DNA of 41,927 nt from Acidobacteriota bacterium (lineage in GTDB: Bacteria > Acidobacteriota > Thermoanaerobaculia > Gp7-AA8). The notes beneath the pieces are model-generated. The model saw only the letters and a program-made list of their open reading frames with translations, had not been told where the DNA came from and ran no database searches. Position numbers and translations under genes: made by a program. The DNA lies in the NCBI GenBank assembly GCA_021325515.1, contig JAJPHC010000033.1, positions 1 through 41,927 of the forward strand, written 5' to 3'. Positions 1 through 8,800 of the stretch are shown one piece after another (within the stretch, counting starts at the first letter, position 1; each line of letters opens with the position of its first letter).

Positions 1-223
1 AGCGCTCGGATCGCTCATAAGCGTCGTTTCGCCACATCTCGACTTCTTTGATTAACTCATCGACGAACGCGGTGAGTTGTGCGAGATAGATGTAGCCGCC
101 ATCGGGATGGCAACCGATTCGATGTGACGGACTCAGAAACGATGCACGAGCACTTCCGGCCCGCGCCTCGTCGTACTGCTCGAGCGTGAGCGCGGACAAG
201 CCTTCGTCTTCAAGAAAGCTCAT
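1..223 (-). CDS. Hypothetical protein, 3' end beyond window
   Basis: A minus-strand reading frame opens with ATG at 223 and stays open to base 1, giving at least 74 residues (begins MSFLEDEGLSALTLEQYDEA). I do not recognise a family. The visible part is acidic and probably helical, with no signal peptide or membrane segment. Its start lies 14 bases inside the upstream small gene in another frame, so the pair is probably co-translated; a GGAG lies about ten bases before the ATG. It sits on the left side of a tRNA-Ser fragment and so may belong to an integrated island. The C-terminus is cut off by the window edge. Confidence 0.5.
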   Translation of the reverse strand, partial: MSFLEDEGLSALTLEQYDEARAGSARASFLSPSHRIGCHPDGGYIYLAQLTAFVDELIKEVEMWRNDAYERSER

Positions 224-374
224 TCGGATCGAACTCCATGGAATTGCTGGCCAACCATCGTCCGAATGGTGACTCGGGATCGATCGTGAGATCGGCGGGA
301 TGCATGTACTCTCGAATGACGGCTGCGCATGCTAGAACCTCTTCATTCATCGATGGCGGCGTGAGGTCGAACAT
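210..374 (-). CDS. Small hypothetical protein (54 aa)
   Basis: ATG at 374 to TGA at 210-212 encodes 54 residues beginning MFDLTPPSMNEEVLACAAVI and ending NELS. No known family is recognised. It overlaps the next minus-strand gene by 14 bases in a different frame, which is the main support for it being real; codon use is ordinary for the window. The two genes together resemble a two-gene accessory unit of the kind carried on islands, but nothing in either protein shows a toxin, antitoxin or phage function. Very short frames in GC-rich DNA can be chance. Confidence 0.4.
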   Translation of the reverse strand: MFDLTPPSMNEEVLACAAVIREYMHPADLTIDPESPFGRWLASNSMEFDPNELS

Positions 375-549
375 GGCGAAATGATATCAGCCGAACAACA
401 CGCCGGCGATCCCACATTAGCCCCACATTAGCGCCGCAGCCTGTCGTTCTTGGTCGCTCGAAGTCGGGATGAACGGACAGAAAGAGCGGAAAGCCTCAGA
501 TTTGTCGTCTGTTGTCATGGCGAGGCGCTACGAGGCATCCCCGTATTCT
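375..549. other. Non-coding stretch left of tRNA fragment
   Basis: No convincing gene is seen. An 11-base direct repeat (CCCACATTAG with its preceding base) occurs twice in tandem near 410-431. The stretch directly left of base 550 does not fold into the 5' half of a tRNA, although the sequence to its right is a good tRNA 3' half. Confidence 0.4.
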
Positions 550-611
550 CGGTCTTGAAAACCGCCGTACCCGGAAGGGTACCGTGGGTTCGAATCCCAC
601 CTCCTCCGCCA
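550..611 (+). tRNA. tRNA-Ser(UGA) 3' half only: probable attachment-site remnant
   Basis: The sequence from 550 has a serine-type anticodon loop (CTTGAAA, anticodon TGA at 556-558), the 3' side of the anticodon stem, a long class-II variable arm (TACCC-GGAA-GGGTA), a perfect T arm (GTGGG-TTCGAAT-CCCAC), the acceptor 3' strand CTCCTCC and an encoded GCCA ending at 611. The expected 5' acceptor strand GGAGGAG and a D arm are absent from the roughly 35 bases upstream of the anticodon, and the bottom base pair of the anticodon stem is also broken (T opposite C). A 3' half-tRNA starting near the anticodon is the usual scar left by tyrosine-recombinase elements that integrate into tRNA genes. The intact copy would then lie left of the window. 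It is unlikely to be functional. Confidence 0.6.
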
Positions 612-644
612 GCTTCTTTCCGTTGGCGCTCATCCGAGTGAAGC

Positions 645-685
645 CGAGGGATCAACGACGCGCGCTTCGCTGATCCCTCGTTTTT
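645..685 (+). terminator. Intrinsic terminator after tRNA-Ser fragment
   Basis: CGAGGGATCA at 645-654 pairs perfectly with TGATCCCTCG at 671-680, giving a 10-bp stem, and is followed directly by TTTTT at 681-685. This is a canonical rho-independent terminator reading rightward. It probably terminated the original complete tRNA-Ser gene, which supports the idea that sequence to the left of the tRNA fragment was inserted later. It lies 10 bases from the stop of the convergent cytochrome gene. Confidence 0.8.
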
Positions 686-694
686 CCGCGTTCG

Positions 695-2194
695 TTATTT
701 CCCCGTGAACCACGCGTGTTCCGGCCGCGCGAGCAGCTCGTCGATTACGGCACCGACTTTCTCTGCCTGCTCCTTCTTTCCCTCATCGGCGGCCTTCTTC
801 ACGATCTCCCGTGCTTCCGGAATGAAGCTCATGTAGAAGCGATCCGCGACTTCGTACATGCCGTGCCACTGCGTGTAGTCGGGAGCCATCATCGATGCAC
901 CGTGGCGCGCACGGCGTCCTTCGTGATGCCAGATGTAATACCAGTCCCACTCGATCCGCTCGTCGAACTGCTTCTTCGTCAGCAGATTCTGCGCGTACAT
1001 CTCCGACATCAGCCTGCTGCCCGCGCGTGCGAACTTCTCGTTGTAGAGAACGATGAGATCGTCGTACTGGTGATAGAACGAATCGACATACTGGCTGCTG
1101 TGGCATACAGAGCAGACCTGCTTCATCCGGTCGCGCTTCTGCTGCGCCGAATCGACGATGAGCGCGGCGCGCTTCGCCGGATCCGTTTCCGTGATCACCT
1201 TGTGATCGGCGTCGGTGTCCATCGGCTGCGAGATCGTCGGGCGATTCGTCCATGAGATCCGCTCGCCCGGATCATGCGTCACTTTCAGCCCGGTGACCGT
1301 CGCCGACATATGGCAGGTGGCGCAGGTCGGTGCCTGCGAGTAATCCCTGCCGAGGACCCACTGCTTGCCGTCGAGGTTCATCTTCGCCTGAAGATCGCGG
1401 TAGGCGATTCCATGCTTCGACTCCTCGTAAATCTCCTTCTGTGGATGATCGGGGCCGAGATGGCACTTGCCGCAATTCTCCGGCTGCCGCGCGCGGCGCG
1501 GCGAAAAATCGTGACGGCTGTGGCATGCGGTACACGATCCGCGTGAGCCATCGAGATTGAGGCGGCCGATGCCTGTATTCGGCCACGTTCCGGTGACGAA
1601 CAGCGGACGTCCTTCGTCGTCGCGCGCGATGCGTTTCAGAATATCGCCGCCGTTCTTCAACTCCTCATACGTGAGCGAGGATCCGTCCGTCGCTTTGAGC
1701 GCGACGCGCGCACCATGACATTGCTGGCAGCCGGCCTGCGCGGTGGCGAGACCATTCACCGCAGTCTGACTGCTCGTTGCATGCGGATTGAACGGCACCC
1801 GCGATCCCTCGACGGTTTCGGCGAGATAGTTGTCGAGCGACGCGAGGATGTTTCCCGCCTTCGCGTGATGACTCCGCTCGAACTCGGCGTCTTCCTGCGC
1901 ATGGCAGCGCGCGCAGTCCTTCGGCGTGACGATCACCGCGATCGTCGCGCCGTTGTGCTCGAAGGCATCCGCGTCGCCCTTTTCGGCCCGATGGCACTCG
2001 TAGCATCCGACCGCAGCGGCATGATGAGCACTCGCTTTCCACTGCGTGACGATGCCTGGGTTGGTCGCCTCGTGACACTCGACACAGCCTTTCGACTGAG
2101 CGGAGAGTGCCGGCTTCTTTTTCGCAGCCGTCCGCGCATCGACTTGCAGACAGACGAGAAGGGACAGGATCAATGGAGGAATCCAACGGCGCAT
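695..2194 (-). CDS. Octaheme c-type cytochrome, hydroxylamine oxidoreductase family
   Basis: The 499-residue protein has an N-terminal signal peptide (hydrophobic residues 5-18, likely cleavage near VDA) and eight CXXCH haem-binding motifs at residues 37, 64, 94, 156, 221, 241, 291 and 361, so it is a periplasmic or exported octaheme cytochrome. The C-terminal third lacks haem motifs and is predicted helical, with HEGRRARHGASMM and the DYTQWHGMYE stretch typical of the HAO triple-helix bundle. Family members oxidise hydroxylamine or, in HAO-like variants, reduce nitrite. Which reaction applies depends on the tyrosine cross-link to the active haem, which I cannot assign with certainty. It is the last gene of the minus-strand run, 89 bases after the TonB receptor. 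No ammonia monooxygenase or quinol partner is seen in the window. Confidence 0.85.
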   Translation of the reverse strand: MRRWIPPLILSLLVCLQVDARTAAKKKPALSAQSKGCVECHEATNPGIVTQWKASAHHAAAVGCYECHRAEKGDADAFEHNGATIAVIVTPKDCARCHAQEDAEFERSHHAKAGNILASLDNYLAETVEGSRVPFNPHATSSQTAVNGLATAQAGCQQCHGARVALKATDGSSLTYEELKNGGDILKRIARDDEGRPLFVTGTWPNTGIGRLNLDGSRGSCTACHSRHDFSPRRARQPENCGKCHLGPDHPQKEIYEESKHGIAYRDLQAKMNLDGKQWVLGRDYSQAPTCATCHMSATVTGLKVTHDPGERISWTNRPTISQPMDTDADHKVITETDPAKRAALIVDSAQQKRDRMKQVCSVCHSSQYVDSFYHQYDDLIVLYNEKFARAGSRLMSEMYAQNLLTKKQFDERIEWDWYYIWHHEGRRARHGASMMAPDYTQWHGMYEVADRFYMSFIPEAREIVKKAADEGKKEQAEKVGAVIDELLARPEHAWFTGK

Positions 2195-2283
2195 TACAGC
2201 CTCCTTCGCAGATCGCGGAGGAGTGTTCGCCTCGCAGATTCAGCCGTCAATGACGGATGTCATACGACGATGAGTGCCGGCAC

Positions 2284-4152
2284 TCACAGCTTGCGCGACA
2301 CAGCCACCCAGGCCGAGCGCCGTTGTCCGAAGCCCACCTGCAACGTCTGGTTAGGAAACGCGAGGAGATAGGTGATGTCGTCGTCGAGCAGATTGTGTAC
2401 GCCGGCGCGGAATGTCCATTCCGGATTCGCGACGAATGACGCTGTGAAATCGAGCGAATCGTATCCGCTCACCGTACCCGTGAGCGTATGCCTCCGCCCC
2501 ACATGCAGCAGCCGCAGCGAGAGCACGGTGCTGTCGATCGGACGATAGAGCGCAGCGGCGTTGGCCAGCCAGTCGGCGGCCACCGCGCTCTGGCCATCCG
2601 GTGCGCTCGTGCTGCGGCCATCCCACGTATGAACCCACGACGTGTTGGCGAGCCACCGGAAGCGCTCATTCTCCTGCCGCTCCACTTCCGCTTCGATGCC
2701 GTGCATTCTCGCGCTCGTGTTGTTCTCGAAGATCGTCGGTCCCGGCCCTTGCGGCGGCAGGACCAGATAGAGCATGTCGCCGATGTTCGAGCGAAACGCG
2801 GTGAGGCGGACTGCCGCATCGGGCTGGTGATAGACATAGCCCGCTTCGAGCGTGCGCATCGTTTCGAACGTCAGATCCGGATTCGCATAGCCGGGGGCGT
2901 ACAACTCCCAGAACGTCGGCGGCCGGAATCCTTCTGCGTACTGCACTTTGAAAATGTGGTGGTCCGTTGCTCGAAACACGGCGCCGGCGCGCGGCGTCAC
3001 CCGATCGCCGACATCTTCGTAGTGGTCTCCGCGCACGCCGAGCGTCACCGTCAGACGCGGATTCACTTCGATCTGATCCTGCAGCGCGAGCGCCTCGCTG
3101 TCACGCGTGATCCCGTTCACGTTCGTCGACAGCAGCGCCGGAAGCGCCGGATCGGACGGGAGCCGCAGATGCGCGTATTCGATGTGCGAGCGTGTGAACG
3201 ACAGGTCGGCGAGCAGGTCGTGCCGCGGTGAGGGCTTCCACTGCAGCGCCGTCGCCCCTTCCAGCACATCGCCTTTGAACTGCTTCCCGACATCCGTCGA
3301 CGCGAATTCATCCTTCACGACATTGATCCGCGTCTCGCTGCCGAGCGTCGACGAAAGCGTGAAGTGCTGCCGCGCTTCGAGTCCCGTCGAGCGCTCGTAG
3401 CTCCGCTGTCCGATGAAGTCCTCGTCGCGGCGCAGGTGCTGAGCCTTCAGCGAGAATCCTTCGTGCGAAAGTGCGAGGATGTTCGTCGACCCGTGAGCGT
3501 GCGCATCCGTCCCCGCCGGACCTTCGTTCCGATCGCCACGGTAGGGCGCGCTGCTGAGAGACATCTGCCAGTTGCCGATTGGTGCCGCGACATAACCACC
3601 CGCGACACGTCCTCCTTCACGCACTCCTGCGAACACGCGGCGGCCATGACTGCGCGTGACGACGTTGATCACGCCGGCGAACGCGAATGCGCCGTGAAGA
3701 CTCGAGCTGGGACCGCGCACGATCTCGATGCGATCGACCTGCTCGATCGGCGTCAGGAGTGCCGCCGAGTTCAAGCCTGCATCCTCGCGGCTGAGCGCGA
3801 CCGAGTCGATCAACACGCGTGTATTGCCGGCATTGAACGGAAAGGCGATTCCGCGGACGCTGATGTTGGGCGCGCCGGAGATCTCGCGAAACGCCTGCAT
3901 TCCCGGCACGAGCGACAGCGCGTCGAGCACGGTGCGGCAGCCCAACGCCTCGAGTGTGTCGCCGTCGAGCACGGTCATCATGCCCGGAACGTAGTCGCGA
4001 TTCATCCGGGTGCGCGTCGCGAGATCCGTCTCTTCGGAGATGACTTTCAGCAGATCATCGAGCTCGTCTTCGCTCGTCTTCGGAGCGGCATCCGCCGCAA
4101 AGAGAGACACCGAAACGAGGGCCACGACGATCGAGACGGCAAAAGGCCGCAT
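2284..4152 (-). CDS. TonB-dependent outer-membrane receptor
   Basis: The 622-residue product, starting at ATG 4152, has a signal peptide (MRPFAVSIVVALVSVSLFAA). A plug domain at about residues 45-170 carries the landmarks VLDALSLVPGM, ISVRGI, VLIDSV, the IEIVRGPSS box and GVINVVTR. A beta-barrel follows, with the conserved FRPPTFWELYAPG-type segment and a late VHNLLDDD motif. It resembles the cobalamin/siderophore receptor group (BtuB/CirA/FepA-like), but the ligand cannot be read. A longer frame extends upstream to 4323, but the signal peptide fixes the start at 4152. It lies 17 bases downstream of the preceding gene, so it is probably in the same transcript. The protein ends in Leu rather than the usual terminal aromatic residue. 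Confidence 0.88.
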   Translation of the reverse strand: MRPFAVSIVVALVSVSLFAADAAPKTSEDELDDLLKVISEETDLATRTRMNRDYVPGMMTVLDGDTLEALGCRTVLDALSLVPGMQAFREISGAPNISVRGIAFPFNAGNTRVLIDSVALSREDAGLNSAALLTPIEQVDRIEIVRGPSSSLHGAFAFAGVINVVTRSHGRRVFAGVREGGRVAGGYVAAPIGNWQMSLSSAPYRGDRNEGPAGTDAHAHGSTNILALSHEGFSLKAQHLRRDEDFIGQRSYERSTGLEARQHFTLSSTLGSETRINVVKDEFASTDVGKQFKGDVLEGATALQWKPSPRHDLLADLSFTRSHIEYAHLRLPSDPALPALLSTNVNGITRDSEALALQDQIEVNPRLTVTLGVRGDHYEDVGDRVTPRAGAVFRATDHHIFKVQYAEGFRPPTFWELYAPGYANPDLTFETMRTLEAGYVYHQPDAAVRLTAFRSNIGDMLYLVLPPQGPGPTIFENNTSARMHGIEAEVERQENERFRWLANTSWVHTWDGRSTSAPDGQSAVAADWLANAAALYRPIDSTVLSLRLLHVGRRHTLTGTVSGYDSLDFTASFVANPEWTFRAGVHNLLDDDITYLLAFPNQTLQVGFGQRRSAWVAVSRKL

Positions 4153-4169
4153 CACTGCCTCCGTTGCGG

Positions 4170-5807
4170 TTAGCGTAACACCTGGGTCTCTCCCGGTGTC
4201 ACGGGGCCGCCGGCGATCGTCCTTACGTAGAACGCCTGGCGCCCGTGGCGATCGCCGGCGGCGACTCGCAGAAACGTATGGCCGCCGCTGATGTAGGTCG
4301 AGCCATGTCGGCCCTCGTTCCATCCCCAGGTGATGAACGCCGGTCCGGGCGAATCGAGCCAGGTCATCAACTGCCGCGACGGCTGCTCATCGGGATCGAA
4401 GCAGAGGGAGAGCACTCCGGTGCTGCTCCAGGCCGACGGAGGGAAAGCAGCCTGCTGCAGCGAATCGTTAGACGGCGGCTGTCCCTCCAGCTCGTCGAGC
4501 CGCCGGCGCAGCGCCAGTACATCGCATTCCTTCTGCGCGGCCGGCGCCAGCGCGTCGAGCGCCGCACGCACCGCCTCGAATGCGCCCGCCGACAAGCGAT
4601 ACTCGGCAAGGTCGATGAGGAACGGCGTCCACTCGAACGATCCCGCGCTGTCCGATCGTTCGAAGATCGACTGCGCACCTTCGACGTCGCCGCCGAGAAG
4701 ATGCGCGCGCGCGCGAACAGGCTCCGGCACTCCCGTCATCGAGGCAACGACCGTCGCGACGATCGCCCCGCCCGGCGCCGTCTCGATTCCATGGCCGCCT
4801 CCGCCTCGCGGCGACATCCGGCGGTTCAGGAGAAATCGCACCGCAGCGGCTCGCGGGTCGGACATCCAGGTCCCGACGCGATCATTCACCGCGAGCTGCA
4901 GAACGTGCAGCACCTGCTCGCGGCCTGCCGGCGTGTCGAAGTCTGCCGGCGGATGATGCGACAGCCAGGCCTGCGCGACCTGCCGCTGTCTCTCCACATC
5001 ACCGAGCCTTGCGCGCTCGACCAGCTCCTGCAGCTCCGTCGTCCGCGCGCGCCACTCCTCCTGCTCCCATCGCCGGTAAATCGTCGCGGCATGCGAGATC
5101 TCTCCAGCGCGCGCGAACGATTCGAACGCGGAGCGCAGCGTGAGAGGATCGGCGGGCAGCATCGCGACCGCTTCGTCGGCGCCGACGGCACGAATGAGCA
5201 GCGGAAAGCTCCGCGAGGAGAATCCGTCGTCGAGCAGCGCGCGACGGAAGCAGCGGATCGCTTCCGCTCGCGCGGCGTCGGTCAACTCCGGCCACGTTTC
5301 GAGATAAGCAGAGGCAGCGAAGTTCGCACCCTCATCATTTCCCGGAAAAGATTCGATGCCGATGCGAAGCGGCTGCTGCCACAAACGCGCATCGGGACTT
5401 CCCTCACCTCTTCGCTGCAGCGCATACGCGATCTCGCCAAGAGCCGTCCAGTGCCTCGGCCATCCGGGACGCGCCGCGAGAGCATCGAGTGTGATCGCGC
5501 GCGCAGCCTCCAGCTCCGGCGTGAGACGCTCCACCGTGCGCAGCCACTTGTCGCGCACTTCGGGCGTCGCGTTGGCGAGATGGACGGTTCCCAATGCATC
5601 GCTCAAGGCGATCTCCGCCACGATGTTCGCGCCGAGGTCGGCTGCAGGTACGAGAGGCAAGGTCGCCACCTGTTCGGGCCGGCGCGCCTCCACGTCGAAG
5701 TCCTGCATGAACTGTCGCGCCGGACCGCGCGCGTTGTCATCCGCGACAGATCGAGCGATCGACACCAGCGCGAGAATCGCCGACAGCGCTGCCAGCAATC
5801 GTTTCAT
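4170..5807 (-). CDS. Secreted helical-repeat-like protein of the exopolysaccharide operon
   Basis: This 545-residue protein starts MKRLLAALSAILALVSIARS, a clear signal peptide. It is followed by alanine/arginine-rich helical sequence with repeat-like segments of the TPR type (for example around DALAARPGWPRHWTALGEIA, and repeats of FxxAxRA form). No enzyme motif is recognised. Its ATG overlaps the stop of the CpsB-type phosphatase gene by four bases (ATGA), so it is translationally coupled to the kinase-phosphatase pair and probably acts in surface-polysaccharide assembly or export. That role is inferred from position only. The last 70 residues look beta-rich and may form a separate domain. 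Confidence 0.7.
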   Translation of the reverse strand: MKRLLAALSAILALVSIARSVADDNARGPARQFMQDFDVEARRPEQVATLPLVPAADLGANIVAEIALSDALGTVHLANATPEVRDKWLRTVERLTPELEAARAITLDALAARPGWPRHWTALGEIAYALQRRGEGSPDARLWQQPLRIGIESFPGNDEGANFAASAYLETWPELTDAARAEAIRCFRRALLDDGFSSRSFPLLIRAVGADEAVAMLPADPLTLRSAFESFARAGEISHAATIYRRWEQEEWRARTTELQELVERARLGDVERQRQVAQAWLSHHPPADFDTPAGREQVLHVLQLAVNDRVGTWMSDPRAAAVRFLLNRRMSPRGGGGHGIETAPGGAIVATVVASMTGVPEPVRARAHLLGGDVEGAQSIFERSDSAGSFEWTPFLIDLAEYRLSAGAFEAVRAALDALAPAAQKECDVLALRRRLDELEGQPPSNDSLQQAAFPPSAWSSTGVLSLCFDPDEQPSRQLMTWLDSPGPAFITWGWNEGRHGSTYISGGHTFLRVAAGDRHGRQAFYVRTIAGGPVTPGETQVLR

Positions 5808-6529
5808 GGGACCACGATCCCCGCGCGCGTCACCGCTTCCACGTTCGACTCGAACAGCTCGATCGCCTTCGCGCTACCCCAACGCTTCTCGACCCATCGG
5901 CGCGCCGCGGCCATTCTCGGCGGACGGCGTGACAGCGAGTGCGCATCCGACGCGATCGTGTGCACGAGGCCGCGCCGATGAAACTCCTCCGCTGCGGCAA
6001 GCGCCGCGCGGCCGAACTCGCCGAGCAGCGAGCCGGCCGTGATCTGCGTAACAGCTCCCTTCGCGCAGAGGGCTTCGAGGCGTTCCGGATTGTGCGCCAG
6101 CTCGCCGTTGCGCTCCGGATGCGCGATCACCACCTGGACGTTCATCACCGACAGCTCATGAAAGAGAAACTCGGCATTGATCGGCACTGCGTACGACGGA
6201 AATTCGATGAGCAGCGCGCTGCCGCGATTCAAACCGACGAGAGGTCCTTCGCTGCCGCGGTCCCACAAGTCCAGCACTTCGGCCGCGAAGAAGTACTCGC
6301 ATCCGGGCACGATCGCCGGCTTTCCGCCGAGGAGCGCGTTGAGCCGGACGAGAAGGCGATCGCGCTCCGCACGATCTTCATTCAGCCACGGCTCGCGCAA
6401 TACGTGCGGTGTCGCGACGATCGTCGTCGTTCCTTCATCCGCCGCCGCCTTGCAGAGAGCGACGGCGTCATCCCAGTTTCCCGGGCCGTCGTCGATGCCA
6501 GGCAGGCAGTGGAAGTGGATGTCGATCAT
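5804..6529 (-). CDS. CpsB/CapC-type tyrosine-protein phosphatase (PHP fold)
   Basis: The 241-residue protein begins MIDIHFHCLPGIDDGPGNW, the metal-binding HxHxxPxxDDG motif of the PHP-type manganese-dependent tyrosine phosphatases that reverse BY-kinase phosphorylation in capsule and exopolysaccharide synthesis. Further metal-ligand motifs are the ATPHV segment, PGCEYF, IAHPERN and the SDAHS motif near the C-terminus. The ATG at 6529 overlaps the stop of the kinase gene by four bases, as expected for a kinase-phosphatase pair that cycles the kinase tail. An upstream extension of the frame to 7135 is within the kinase gene and is not real. Confidence 0.9.
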   Translation of the reverse strand: MIDIHFHCLPGIDDGPGNWDDAVALCKAAADEGTTTIVATPHVLREPWLNEDRAERDRLLVRLNALLGGKPAIVPGCEYFFAAEVLDLWDRGSEGPLVGLNRGSALLIEFPSYAVPINAEFLFHELSVMNVQVVIAHPERNGELAHNPERLEALCAKGAVTQITAGSLLGEFGRAALAAAEEFHRRGLVHTIASDAHSLSRRPPRMAAARRWVEKRWGSAKAIELFESNVEAVTRAGIVVP

Positions 6530-8790
6530 CCGGTCTGCGTTGTCTTGCTCTCTTCGTTTCCGTAGCCGTAGCCGTAGCCGTAACCGCCGCGGTAATAGCG
6601 GTACGCCTTGCCATACCCGTAGCCGAATGCCTGCTCGTTGAACTTGTTGATGAGCACTCCGAGGATGGTGACGTTGCCGGCGCGGAGGCGATTGCAGATG
6701 CGGCGCACGCGGTCTCGCGGCGTGCTGCCGCCTTCCACGGTGAGCACGACACCGTCGGTCTGCGCGCCGATCAGCATCGCATCGGCGACGGAGTCGAGCG
6801 GCGGGCTGTCGAGGATCACGTAATCGAAGTTCATCTCCGCGAACTGCAGCAGCGTGCGCATCGACTCCGATGAAAGCAGTCCGGAGGGATTCGGTGAGGA
6901 TGGGCCGGAGGTCACGACGGACACGCCGGGAATCTGCGTCGGTTGGATCACGCGCGTCGGCGAGACATTCTCGACGAGAATCGACACGAGTCCTGCGCGA
7001 TTCGTCAGCCGCAGCGCGTCGTGCACGCGCGGCTTGTGAAGATCTCCGTCGATGAGCAGCACGCGCTTGTCGAGCTGCGCGAGCACGATCGCGAGATTGA
7101 GCGCTGTCGATGTCTTTCCCTCTTCCGGAAGGCACGAGGTGACGACAATCGATCGAACGCCGCCCGCCTGAGACAGCAGCAGCGCCGCGCGCGCCGCGCG
7201 ATAGGCCTCGGCGACCGCAGAACGCTGGTGCGTGTGCGGCAGCAGTTCGATCTTCGCGTCGTCGGGCTCGGGGTTCTTCTGCTTCCTGCGCCCCTTCCCG
7301 CCGTAGCCGTACCAGTGCTGCGATGACATGACGCTTCCCACCGCGGGGATGACACCGAGCGCAGGAAGGCCGAGGTGGTTCTCGACATCTTCGACGGTGC
7401 GGAGGCTGCGATCGAGGAAATCGCGGAACACCGCGAGCGCGAGTCCGATGATCAGGCCGTAAAAGAGCCCGGCCCAGAGATTCTTCGGATAGGAAGGGCT
7501 GAACGCTGATCCGGGAACGAGTGCGCGATCGACGACGCGGATGTTGGAGACGCGCTGTCCGCGCAGGCGCGCGGTGACTTCCGTTTCCGCCTGGCGCTTC
7601 TGCAGCGTGTCGAGGAGATTTCGCTTCGTCTCGACTTCATTGCGCAGGTTGTTGAACTCGACGGCGTTGCTGTTGAGCTGCATCGCTTCCTGCTTCTGCT
7701 GCGAGAGCTCCGTCTGCAACGCCTGTTCGCGGCGCTGCGCCGTCAGGAAGTCGCGCCGTGCTTCTTCGCGGACGCGCGCCGCCGCGTCGTGCGTCGCCTT
7801 CGCGAGCACCTTCTGCATCTCCGCAATCTGCACGTTCAGTTGCTGCATCGCCGGCCACTCCGGCTTGTACACCTGGAGTTTCTCGTTGTAGGTCCGCTGC
7901 AGCTTCGACAGCTCTGTGCGCAGGCCGGTCACGGTCGCATCGGTCGTGTCCTGTGCGAGCACATCGTTCGGCGTGGCCTGGGCTTCGTAGTAGTGCGCTT
8001 CTTTCGTGACGCGATCGGACACCGCGGCCGCGTAGTCGCGATTGAGTGCTTCCAGCTTCTGCAGCGTGACGTTCGTCTTGGGATCGACGGAGATGATGTC
8101 CTTCTGCAGTCCGTAGTTGTGAAGCTCCTGCTCCTTCACATCGACATCGGATTTCAACTGTTCGATCTGGCTGGAGAGAAACTTCGATGCCTGGCCGACG
8201 ACCTGATACTTCGATTCGAGGCTCCAGTCGATGTAGGACTCGGCCAGTGCATTCGCGATGTCGGCACTCAGCTTCGCGTTGCGGCCGACGTACGCGAGCT
8301 CCACGAGATTCGTCGACGGGATCGGCGTGGCGGTGACGTTTTCCTGAATGCGATTCGCGGCCTTTGCGAGATCGCCTGTCGTTGTCCCTGCCGCACCGCC
8401 GAAAAGCCGGAAGAAGCCGCTGCGCTGCGGCGACACCTCAGGATTGCCGAGAAGACTCAGCCGCGTGATCACGCGCTCCGCAACTTCGCGGCTGCGCATC
8501 AGGCGCGTCTGCGTCGCGAAGAACTGCGGGTCGTAGAACGTATAGGAGCCGGAGTCGGAACCGACGTCGAAGAAGCGGCCCGTGTCCCGTTCGACATTGA
8601 GCGTTACTGCAGCGCGGTACTGCGGTTCGGCGAAGAGCGAGATGAGCAGCGCGGTGATGACGCCGGCGATGATCGAGAAGATGATCAGCTTGCGGCCCTT
8701 GATGACGATTGCCCAGACATCGGCCGGGCCGATCACACGATCATCGTCTCGAAAAAACGACCCCGCCCCATTCTGAATTCGGTCCGCCAT
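6526..8790 (-). CDS. Polysaccharide co-polymerase with BY-kinase domain (Wzz/Wzc type)
   Basis: The 754-residue inner-membrane protein has a Wzz domain with a first transmembrane segment near residues 33-53 and a long periplasmic coiled-coil region. A second transmembrane segment (LWAGLFYGLIIGLALAVF) follows, and then a cytoplasmic tyrosine autokinase. Kinase motifs are Walker A (CLPEEGKTS, Lys about 559), Walker A' (VLLIDGDLHKPR) and Walker B (FDYVILDSPP). The C-terminus is a tyrosine cluster with alternating Gly-Tyr (GYGYGYGYG) that would be the autophosphorylation tail and the substrate of the downstream phosphatase. It controls chain length and export of surface polysaccharide together with the divergent O-antigen ligase/polymerase-like protein. 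Four bases overlap the phosphatase start. Confidence 0.92.
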   Translation of the reverse strand: MADRIQNGAGSFFRDDDRVIGPADVWAIVIKGRKLIIFSIIAGVITALLISLFAEPQYRAAVTLNVERDTGRFFDVGSDSGSYTFYDPQFFATQTRLMRSREVAERVITRLSLLGNPEVSPQRSGFFRLFGGAAGTTTGDLAKAANRIQENVTATPIPSTNLVELAYVGRNAKLSADIANALAESYIDWSLESKYQVVGQASKFLSSQIEQLKSDVDVKEQELHNYGLQKDIISVDPKTNVTLQKLEALNRDYAAAVSDRVTKEAHYYEAQATPNDVLAQDTTDATVTGLRTELSKLQRTYNEKLQVYKPEWPAMQQLNVQIAEMQKVLAKATHDAAARVREEARRDFLTAQRREQALQTELSQQKQEAMQLNSNAVEFNNLRNEVETKRNLLDTLQKRQAETEVTARLRGQRVSNIRVVDRALVPGSAFSPSYPKNLWAGLFYGLIIGLALAVFRDFLDRSLRTVEDVENHLGLPALGVIPAVGSVMSSQHWYGYGGKGRRKQKNPEPDDAKIELLPHTHQRSAVAEAYRAARAALLLSQAGGVRSIVVTSCLPEEGKTSTALNLAIVLAQLDKRVLLIDGDLHKPRVHDALRLTNRAGLVSILVENVSPTRVIQPTQIPGVSVVTSGPSSPNPSGLLSSESMRTLLQFAEMNFDYVILDSPPLDSVADAMLIGAQTDGVVLTVEGGSTPRDRVRRICNRLRAGNVTILGVLINKFNEQAFGYGYGKAYRYYRGGYGYGYGYGNEESKTTQTG

Positions 8791-8800
8791 AGGCCCTCAG

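Noticed and set aside
550-611. Possibility that the half-tRNA is tRNA-Sec serving the UGA gene
   Set aside because: The loop on the coding strand reads CTTGAAA (anticodon TGA, serine). A TCA anticodon appears only on the opposite strand, which has no T arm and CCA end in the right order.
4245-5981. Plus-strand frame of 578 codons opposite the secreted EPS-operon protein
   Set aside because: No signal peptide or motif; crosses the boundary between two coupled minus-strand genes, so it cannot be a real gene.
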